The notes under the pieces: generated by a model
Database searches by the model: none
Seen by the model: the letters and a program-made list of their open reading frames with translations, nothing else
What the model was told of the DNA's origin: nothing
Shown here: piece by piece, positions 42,231 through 47,519 of the stretch
Layout of the letters: each line of letters starts with the position of its first letter
How positions within the stretch are numbered: position 1 is the first letter of the stretch
Translations under genes and position numbers: made by a program
Assembly: GCA_041557595.1 (NCBI GenBank)
Contig: JBFFGE010000006.1
Location: 1 to 47,519, forward strand
DNA length: 47,519 nt
Source: JAOTYV01 sp041557595
Lineage (GTDB): Bacteria > Pseudomonadota > Alphaproteobacteria > UBA8366
Reading direction: 5' to 3'

Positions 42231-43487
42231 ATGAACATACGTAAAATATTACTCATCGAGGACGACGACGCCGAGGCCGACCTGCTGACCACGCAGCTTG
42301 GCCAATTCGGATATGCCGTCCAGCGTCTCGGTAGCGCCGCCGAGATCAGCAGTGCCGTCGAGCAAACGCATCCGACGGCGCTCCTCGTTGGCCTGCCCTC
42401 CGGCGACGACGCGACCGAGACGATCGAGCGGCTGGCGGCACAGGAACCGGCGGAATCGCTTCCGCCGGTAATTTTCCTGTCGCCCGATCCGCAGATGCGC
42501 ATCCGGCTTGCCGCGGTCCGGGCCGGGGCCGGCGCCCTGCTGATGCGGCCCGTCAGCATGATCGATCTGGTCGACACGCTGGACCCGCTTTCCGTCGACC
42601 ATATAGAGGATCCGTTCCGCGTCCTGATCGTCGACGACGATCCGCGTATCTGCAAATACTATCAGATGATCCTGGCGGAAGCCGGCATGGAAACCAAGAT
42701 CTGCAACAAGCCGCTGGAGTCGTTCGAAGTCCTATCGGAATTCCGGCCCGAATTGATCATCATGGACCTGTATATGCCGGAATGCCGCGGCAAGGAGTTG
42801 GCTGCGGTCATCCGGCAGGAACCCTCCTTCGACTCGATCCCCATCGTATTTCTGTCGGCCGAGGACGACCTCCTCAAGCAACTGGATGTCATGACAATCG
42901 GCGGCGACGATTTTCTCACCAAGCCAATCCGTCCCGAACATTTGGTGATGGCGGTCTATACCCGGGCGCGGCGGTTCCGGTCGCTTCGCTCGATGATGCT
43001 GCGGGACAGCCTGACGGGCTTGCTGAACCATACGACCACGCAAGCGCATCTCGATATCGAGATCGACCGCATGCGGCGGGAGGGCAAACCCCTTGGCTTT
43101 GCCGTCATAGATCTCGATCATTTCAAGCGGGTCAACGATACCTACGGTCATTCGGCCGGCGACCGGGTGATCAAGACGCTGTCCAGTCTGCTGCGGCAGC
43201 GGCTGCGGAGTACGGATATTACCGGACGGACCGGCGGCGAGGAATTCGCCGTCGCGCTCTCGGGAACGACCGCGGAGTCGGCTCTCACGATCATGAACGA
43301 CGTCCGCGAATCCTTTCAAATGATCCGCCAGCACTACGATGGCGGAGAGTTCACGGTCACGATGAGCTGTGGCGTGGCCGGGTTCCCGGAGTTCGGCGAC
43401 GCGACCGCGCTGACCGACGCGGCGGACCGGGCCCTTTACCAGGCGAAAGGCGCCGGCCGCAATCAGGTGGTCCTCGCAAAGGCCTGA
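42231..43487 (+). CDS. PleD-like response regulator diguanylate cyclase (REC-REC-GGDEF)
   Basis: This 418-residue protein makes cyclic di-GMP. Domain order is receiver 1 (about 3-120), receiver 2 (about 129-250) and GGDEF (about 258-415), as in Caulobacter PleD. Receiver 2 is intact: Asp135/Asp136, phospho-acceptor Asp179 (IIMDLYMPE) and Lys231 (LTKPIRP). Receiver 1 lacks the acceptor (Gly54 in LLVGLPS) and the lysine (Arg106 in LMRPVS), so it is a pseudo-receiver, probably for dimer contacts. The cyclase has GGEEF (335-339) and the product-inhibition I-site RSTD (326-329) exactly five residues before it. ATG 42231 is chosen over an earlier TTG at 42189 because it begins at the receiver fold. 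In PleD systems this protein acts in cell-cycle and polar development; that role here is inference. Confidence 0.93.
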   Translation: MNIRKILLIEDDDAEADLLTTQLGQFGYAVQRLGSAAEISSAVEQTHPTALLVGLPSGDDATETIERLAAQEPAESLPPVIFLSPDPQMRIRLAAVRAGAGALLMRPVSMIDLVDTLDPLSVDHIEDPFRVLIVDDDPRICKYYQMILAEAGMETKICNKPLESFEVLSEFRPELIIMDLYMPECRGKELAAVIRQEPSFDSIPIVFLSAEDDLLKQLDVMTIGGDDFLTKPIRPEHLVMAVYTRARRFRSLRSMMLRDSLTGLLNHTTTQAHLDIEIDRMRREGKPLGFAVIDLDHFKRVNDTYGHSAGDRVIKTLSSLLRQRLRSTDITGRTGGEEFAVALSGTTAESALTIMNDVRESFQMIRQHYDGGEFTVTMSCGVAGFPEFGDATALTDAADRALYQAKGAGRNQVVLAKA

Positions 43488-43551
43488 TTCTGCGGTCATT
43501 CGACGCCGCCGCCGCTTTGAATCAAAAAAATCCTTCTATTGCCGTACGTCT

Positions 43552-43565
43552 GTGACACGGGTCAC
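43552..43565. repeat. inverted repeat GTGAC-N4-GTCAC
   Basis: Perfect 5-base arms around ACGG lie about 70-80 bases before the candidate small membrane protein. It could be an operator. A single TTAACC (CtrA half-site-like) lies a few bases further on, but CtrA sites need two such halves, so I do not call one. Confidence 0.3.
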
Positions 43566-43633
43566 TGCGCGATTAACCAACCGCGGGGATACTTAGACAT
43601 CCTCTTTTACTTCTACGTTCGGCATGGAAGACA

Positions 43634-43810
43634 ATGAACGGAACCAAACCGCAATCGCAGCACCACCGCACGGCCCGGCGACGCATCGCGCGTATGCTAT
43701 CCATCGGAGAGCAGGTCTTTCTACGCTACCCGTTATTCGGATATTCGGCGTTTGTCGGCATCTCGCTGCTGCTGCTCGGGAGTGTCGCCGTCGCGTCCCT
43801 TCCCGCTTAG
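43634..43810 (+). CDS. possible small membrane protein (58 residues)
   Basis: An ATG at 43634 opens a 58-codon frame ending at TAG 43808-43810. The N-terminal half is basic and polar (MNGTKPQSQHHRTARRRIAR). The C-terminal half is a single hydrophobic segment, FGYSAFVGISLLLLGSVAVA, ending SLPA, a layout expected of a small inner-membrane protein with a cytoplasmic N-terminus. GGAAG lies close upstream, rather too near the ATG. It sits alone between the cyclase gene and clpA. I do not recognise the family. A competing open frame from 43624 encodes Arg/Ala-rich sequence without structure and is less likely. Confidence 0.4.
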   Translation: MNGTKPQSQHHRTARRRIARMLSIGEQVFLRYPLFGYSAFVGISLLLLGSVAVASLPA

Positions 43811-43872
43811 GGCGCACAGCGATCCACGCACCGGCCGCCGAGTTCGCTGCCGCATGATGCACTGCGCCCGGC

Positions 43873-43888
43873 GGCAGGCAGCCCTGCC
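43873..43888 (-). terminator. weak hairpin after clpA
   Basis: GGCAGG (43873-43878) pairs with CCTGCC (43883-43888) around CAGC, directly after the clpA stop. There is no T-run on the minus strand, so termination is uncertain. Confidence 0.3.
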
Positions 43889-43892
43889 AGCC

Positions 43893-46223
43893 CTACTCGA
43901 CCGTCTCGGCGACCTTGCCTTTGCTCCGCCGGCCACCGCGTTTTGAACCGGGCGCCGGCGCTTTCTTCGAAACCTTCGGAAAATTGAATTTCGGCTTATC
44001 GTCTTCGATCGTAATCGATACGGTGCCGCCCTTCGCCAGGCGCCCGAACAGCAATTCTTCCGCGAGCGGTTGCTTGATGTGCTCCTGGATGATCCGACCG
44101 AGCGGCCGCGCGCCGAAGCTCGGATCGTAGCCGCGCCGCGCCAGCCACTTCCGCGCCGTTTGGGTCAATTCGATGGTGACCCCGCGATCGGCAAGCTGCT
44201 CCTCGAGCTGCATGATGAATTTATCGACCACACGGCCGACCACTTCGGGCTTGAGGCTCGAGAAGCCGATAATCGAATCGAGCCGATTGCGGAACTCGGG
44301 GGTAAACATGCGGTTGATCGCTTCCTCATCGTCGCCGATGCGGCTATCCCGGGCAAATCCCATGGCCGGCTTGGCGATGTCGGCGGCGCCCGCATTGGTT
44401 GTCATGATCAGGATGACGTTCCGAAAATCCACCGATTTGCCGTTGTGGTCGGTCAACTTTCCGTAATCCATGACCTGCAGCAGGATGTTGAAGACATCGG
44501 GATGCGCCTTCTCAATCTCGTCCAGCAGCAGCACCGAATGGGGGCTCTTGTCGATCGCGTCGGTCATCATGCCGCCCTGATCGAACCCCACATAGCCCGG
44601 CGGTGCGCCGATCAGGCGCGAAACGCTATGACGTTCCATATATTCCGACATATCGAACCGGATCAGCTCGATTCCCAGGGTCAGCGCGAGTTGGCGCGCC
44701 ACTTCCGTCTTGCCGACGCCGGTCGGGCCGGAGAACAAGTATGAACCGATCGGTTTCTCCGGTTCGCGCAATCCCGCGCGCGACAGCTTGATCGCGCTGG
44801 ACAGCGCCTGGATGGCCGAATCTTGTCCGAACACGACCAATTTGAGGTCGCGCTCGAGGTTTTCCAGCGCTGTCTTGTCATCCTTGGAAACCTGTTTCGG
44901 CGGGATCCGGGCGATCTTGGCCACGACGCGCTCCACGTCGCGCACACCGATCTGCCGCTTTCGCTTGGAGGGCGGCAACAGCATTTGCGATGCGCCGACC
45001 TCGTCGATCACGTCGATTGCCTTGTCGGGCAATTTCCGGTCGTTGATATAGCGCGCCGACAACTCAACCGCCGTCCGGAGGGCTTCATTGGTATATTTGA
45101 CGTTGTGATGCTCCTCGTAATACGGCTTCAATCCCCGCAGGATCTTGACCGTATCCTCGATCGTCGGCTCGACCACGTCGATTTTCTGGAAGCGCCGGAC
45201 CAGCGCCCGGTCCTTCTCGAAGTGATTGCGGTATTCCTTGTAGGTGGTCGACCCGATACAGCGGAGCGATCCGCTCTGCAACGCGGGCTTGAGCAAATTC
45301 GACGCATCCATGGCGCCGCCGCTGGTCGCGCCGGCGCCGATCACCGTATGAATTTCATCGATGAAGAGAATGCCCGTCTCCATCTCCTCCAATTCGCGAA
45401 TAACCGCCTTCAGGCGTTCCTCGAAATCGCCGCGATACCGGGTGCCCGCCAACAGCGCGCCCATATCGAGCGCAAATATCGTATTGCCGAGCAAAACATC
45501 CGGGACTTCGCCGCGGAAAATCCGCAGCGCCAAACCTTCGGCAATGGCGGTCTTGCCAACGCCCGGATCGCCCACATAGAGCGGATTGTTCTTGGTTCGG
45601 CGGCACAGGATCTGAATGGTCCGTTCGATTTCGTCGGCGCGGCCGATCAACGGGTCGATCCGGCCCTTCTCGGCCTTCTTGTTCAGGTCCACGCAATAGG
45701 CATCGAGCGCCTCGCTACCTTTTTTGTTCATTTTTTCGGGCGCGGCGTCCTCGTCCACGCCGCCGATCGGGCGCTCCTCGCTCTGCCCGGCGACCTTCGC
45801 AATTCCGTGGCTGATATAGTTGACCGCGTCGAAGCGGGTCATGTCCTGTTCCTGCAGGAAATAGACGGCGTGGCTTTCACGCTCGGAGAACATCGCGACG
45901 ACCACGTTAGATCCTGTCACCTCCTGCCGGCCGGAGGATTGGACATGGATCGCCGCCCGCTGCAACACCCTCTGGAAACTCGCCGTCGGTTTCGGATCGT
46001 CCACGTTTTCGGTCAGGAACGATTCGAGTTCGGTATCGAGATAATCCGTGATATCGCGCTGCAACTTTTCGATATCGACGCCGCAGGCCCGTAGCACGGC
46101 CACCGCATCCTGGTCGTCGCACAAAGACAGCAAGAGATGCTCGAGAGTTGCGTATTCATGCTTCCGGTCGCTCGCCAGCGCTAATGCGCGATGGAGACTT
46201 TGCTCAAGATTACGGGACAACAT
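43893..46223 (-). CDS. clpA: ATP-dependent Clp protease ATP-binding subunit ClpA
   Basis: ClpA unfolds substrates and feeds them to ClpP. The 776 residues have the N-terminal double repeat that binds ClpS (about 1-145) and two AAA+ modules. The first Walker A is GDPGVGKTA with LFIDEIH; the second is GPTGVGKTE with LLLDEIEKAHPDV. The C-terminal D2-small domain includes RPLGRIIQEHIKQPLAEELLFG. A basic tail (KKAPAPGSKRGGRRSKGK) ends the protein. The ATG at 46223 follows the clpS stop by 7 bases, so the adaptor and unfoldase are co-expressed. clpP is not in this window. Confidence 0.97.
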   Translation of the reverse strand: MLSRNLEQSLHRALALASDRKHEYATLEHLLLSLCDDQDAVAVLRACGVDIEKLQRDITDYLDTELESFLTENVDDPKPTASFQRVLQRAAIHVQSSGRQEVTGSNVVVAMFSERESHAVYFLQEQDMTRFDAVNYISHGIAKVAGQSEERPIGGVDEDAAPEKMNKKGSEALDAYCVDLNKKAEKGRIDPLIGRADEIERTIQILCRRTKNNPLYVGDPGVGKTAIAEGLALRIFRGEVPDVLLGNTIFALDMGALLAGTRYRGDFEERLKAVIRELEEMETGILFIDEIHTVIGAGATSGGAMDASNLLKPALQSGSLRCIGSTTYKEYRNHFEKDRALVRRFQKIDVVEPTIEDTVKILRGLKPYYEEHHNVKYTNEALRTAVELSARYINDRKLPDKAIDVIDEVGASQMLLPPSKRKRQIGVRDVERVVAKIARIPPKQVSKDDKTALENLERDLKLVVFGQDSAIQALSSAIKLSRAGLREPEKPIGSYLFSGPTGVGKTEVARQLALTLGIELIRFDMSEYMERHSVSRLIGAPPGYVGFDQGGMMTDAIDKSPHSVLLLDEIEKAHPDVFNILLQVMDYGKLTDHNGKSVDFRNVILIMTTNAGAADIAKPAMGFARDSRIGDDEEAINRMFTPEFRNRLDSIIGFSSLKPEVVGRVVDKFIMQLEEQLADRGVTIELTQTARKWLARRGYDPSFGARPLGRIIQEHIKQPLAEELLFGRLAKGGTVSITIEDDKPKFNFPKVSKKAPAPGSKRGGRRSKGKVAETVE

Positions 46224-46230
46224 TACGAGG

Positions 46231-46557
46231 CTATTCCTTTTCCAACGTGCACTGCAGCGGATGCTGATGCTGAATGGCGAAGTCCATCACTTGCGTAACT
46301 TTTGTTTCGGCTATCTCGTAGGGATAAACACCGCAAATCCCGACTCCTCTTTGGTGAACATGGAGCATGATTTGCGTCGCCTCCTCGCGGCCTTTTCCGA
46401 AGAAGCGCTCCAACACGTGAACGACAAACTCCATCGGGGTATAGTCATCATTCAACATCAAAACCTTGTACATCGACGGCTTTTTGGTCTTCGGCTTGGT
46501 ACGGGTAACCACGCCGGTATTCGTGCCGTCATCGGTCCTGTTGTCGCGATCACTCAT
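46231..46557 (-). CDS. clpS: ATP-dependent Clp protease adaptor ClpS
   Basis: ClpS recognises N-terminal bulky residues (N-degrons) and delivers them to ClpAP. From ATG 46557 it has 108 residues: a flexible polar N-terminal extension (about 1-25), then the core with LNDDYTPMEFVVHVLERFF and MLHVHQRGVGICGVYPYEIAETK. It keeps the Asn/Asp residues and the histidine that form the degron pocket. An in-frame ATG at 46584 would add nine residues without family similarity. It is the first gene of the clpS-clpA operon. Aat, which adds Leu/Phe degrons, is encoded at 33598-34239. Confidence 0.96.
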   Translation of the reverse strand: MSDRDNRTDDGTNTGVVTRTKPKTKKPSMYKVLMLNDDYTPMEFVVHVLERFFGKGREEATQIMLHVHQRGVGICGVYPYEIAETKVTQVMDFAIQHQHPLQCTLEKE

Positions 46558-46770
46558 GGCCAGTTCTAATAATACACCACGCATTTATAATATTGGACAG
46601 ATGTCTTCCGGTAAAATGGCGATTTCGTTTCGGCGATGACGCGCTACGAATATAGGAACGATTGACCTCTGCTAACAGGGGCCGGGAAAACATCTTGCGG
46701 GAACGGCGCGGGCCGAGCCCGATATAACGCCAATATGCCCGCCATGGCCACGGCAAATGCGGGGCATGCG

Positions 46771-46800
46771 AAAAACGGCCCCGCCAATAAGGCGGGGCCG
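46771..46800 (-). terminator. rho-independent terminator of the phasin gene
   Basis: On the minus strand a perfect 10-base stem, CGGCCCCGCC (46791-46800 side) with GGCGGGGCCG (46776-46785 side) around TTATT, is followed by five T (46775-46771). It lies about 35 bases after the phasin stop. Confidence 0.95.
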
Positions 46801-46834
46801 ATCCGGTAGAAGCCTGTATTTTAGGGTGCCGACG

Positions 46835-47320
46835 TCAGCGCCCGGTCTGTTTGAACAGAACTTCCATCGTTTCGTTCACCTGCGTCTGGATCGGTGCGAA
46901 CGCCTCATTGGCGACCTTCGCAGTAATCTCATTGATTTTCTTGCCTTCGGAAACGATCGTTTCCGCATTCGACTTCGCAAAACCGGACTGCAAATCGACC
47001 GCTTCCTTGACGGTCTTCGCGGCGAACATCGCCTGCGTCGCTTCGACGCTGGCTTCCGCGGTTACCTGCAACATATTGAAATAGGCTTTTCCGATAGATT
47101 CGGCGCCCTTCGCCCAGACGTTGCCCGCGGCCACGAACGCCTCGACATTCTTCTGCCCCAACTGGGTCATGTCGTCATAGCCTTTGAGGACGGATTTGCT
47201 CGCCTTCTCAACTTGCTCTTTGGTCATTGTCATCGCCTGCTCCATCGTTTCCGTGTTCAGGTTGGCAGCCTGTTTGGCCTGCTTACCTTTGGAATGCGTA
47301 CTCTTACCTTTGCTCGTCAT
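46835..47320 (-). CDS. phasin family protein
   Basis: Phasins coat polyhydroxyalkanoate granules and control their size and number. The 161 residues start with a basic, Lys-rich tail (TSKGKSTHSKGKQAKQ). A long amphipathic helical domain follows (about 30-155) with the family pattern KGYDDMTQLGQKNVEAFVAAGNVWAKGAESIG and ATQAMFAAKTVKEAVDLQSGFAKSNAET. There is no signal peptide. GGAG lies 7 bases before the ATG at 47320. The gene stands alone with its own consensus promoter, a cluster of TGC-N3-GCA sites and a strong terminator, the organisation expected for PhaR-controlled phasin genes. PHA synthase genes are not in the window. Confidence 0.93.
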   Translation of the reverse strand: MTSKGKSTHSKGKQAKQAANLNTETMEQAMTMTKEQVEKASKSVLKGYDDMTQLGQKNVEAFVAAGNVWAKGAESIGKAYFNMLQVTAEASVEATQAMFAAKTVKEAVDLQSGFAKSNAETIVSEGKKINEITAKVANEAFAPIQTQVNETMEVLFKQTGR

Positions 47321-47422
47321 CGTCCAACTCCGTTGTGGCCCATCGCTTCAATGTTGCCTTGCCCTTACCTTCGGGCCGGCGGCCGGATTTCCAATCGCAA
47401 ATCGTGTGTCGCACGAAAATTG

Positions 47423-47431
47423 TGCGCCGCA
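47423..47431. promoter_or_regulatory. TGC-N3-GCA motif, downstream of the phasin -10 box
   Basis: TGCGCCGCA lies just past the predicted transcription start, where a bound repressor would block the polymerase. PhaR repressors of alphaproteobacteria bind TGC-rich inverted motifs of this kind. Confidence 0.5.
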
Positions 47432-47439
47432 GCATTGAC

Positions 47440-47469
47440 TGTATATGGCTTCCGTGGGCCGCTTGTCAA
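47440..47469 (-). promoter_or_regulatory. sigma70-type promoter of the phasin gene
   Basis: On the minus strand a perfect -35 TTGACA (47464-47469) is followed after 18 bases by TATACA (47440-47445), five of six bases of the -10 consensus. The predicted start is about 110 bases upstream of the phasin ATG. Confidence 0.65.
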
Positions 47470-47478
47470 CGAATATAT

Positions 47479-47487
47479 TGCATTGCA
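47479..47487. promoter_or_regulatory. TGC-N3-GCA motif within a longer palindrome, upstream of the phasin -35 box
   Basis: TGCATTGCA sits inside ATATTG-N7-CAATAT, a perfect longer inverted repeat, about 10 bases upstream of the -35 box. A candidate PhaR operator. Confidence 0.5.
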
Positions 47488-47499
47488 CAATATTTCTGT

Positions 47500-47508
47500 T
47501 GCGCCGCA
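47500..47508. promoter_or_regulatory. TGC-N3-GCA motif, distal
   Basis: TGCGCCGCA, identical to the proximal site, within TTGC-GCC-GCAA. Its centre is 21 bases from the middle motif, about two helical turns, so the two lie on the same DNA face. Confidence 0.45.
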
Positions 47509-47519
47509 ACCAATGCTAC

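Noticed and set aside
43566..43580. CtrA site before the small membrane protein candidate
   Set aside because: Only one TTAACC half-site is present; the second half at the right spacing is missing.
1..47519. mobile elements, CRISPR arrays, tRNA or rRNA genes, toxin-antitoxin or defence systems
   Set aside because: Reading both strands I found no transposase, integrase, regular spacer-repeat array, tRNA-like cloverleaf or defence gene.

Overview
The window is a contiguous piece of a high-GC alphaproteobacterial chromosome. The gene neighbourhoods point to Rhodospirillales or a near relative: rne divergent from amiC-mrcA-prfB, an aroQ-accB-accC-aat block facing NDUFA12-mlaD-DUF2155, an NDUFA12-type complex I accessory subunit, a B12-dependent ribonucleotide reductase, a phasin and DUF1194/DUF455 proteins. 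That placement is inferred from gene content and order; no rRNA is present. The content is almost entirely housekeeping. I see no prophage, insertion sequence, CRISPR array, tRNA or rRNA.

Layout. Positions 1-4618 (minus strand) form a sulfur/iron-sulfur operon, cysE -> iscR-like -> two cysteine desulfurases -> 2Fe-2S ferredoxin -> tenA (cut by the window edge), with start/stop overlaps or gaps of only a few bases between most genes. An alpha/beta hydrolase and tyrS follow on the plus strand. A 1123-residue AsmA/YhdP-like protein (minus) is divergent from glnE, which leads a plus-strand run: glnE, bcp, an 89-residue orphan, a DUF1194 protein and a DUF455 ferritin-like protein. Positions 15857-20916 (minus) hold prfB, mrcA and amiC, the first read through a programmed +1 frameshift. 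rne lies opposite, behind a 558-base intergenic region.

From 24015 to 29046 there is an aminotransferase and a gamma-glutamyltransferase-like lipoprotein (minus, one operon), then an M48/TPR protease and a DsbA-like oxidoreductase (plus). An S9 peptidase (minus) separates these from aroQ-accB-accC-aat (plus). Converging on aat is NDUFA12 -> MlaD -> MlaD -> DUF2155 (minus). The class II ribonucleotide reductase nrdJ is preceded by a pair of NrdR-box-like sites and followed by a strong terminator. RidA, a DUF482/GNAT protein, a PleD-like diguanylate cyclase and a possible small membrane protein follow. The window ends with clpS-clpA and a phasin gene (minus) whose promoter is surrounded by TGC-N3-GCA motifs.

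The main functional themes are cysteine and Fe-S sulfur supply, cell-wall synthesis and remodelling, RNA turnover, fatty-acid initiation (AccB/AccC), N-end-rule proteolysis (Aat makes degrons, ClpS recognises them, ClpA unfolds them), envelope quality control and PHA granule coating. I did not find a convincing new multi-gene system. The most interesting non-coding signals are two copies of a structured intergenic repeat that starts on the stop codon of the preceding gene, the prfB recoding site, the NrdR boxes, the phasin operator cluster and a hairpin in the tyrS leader.
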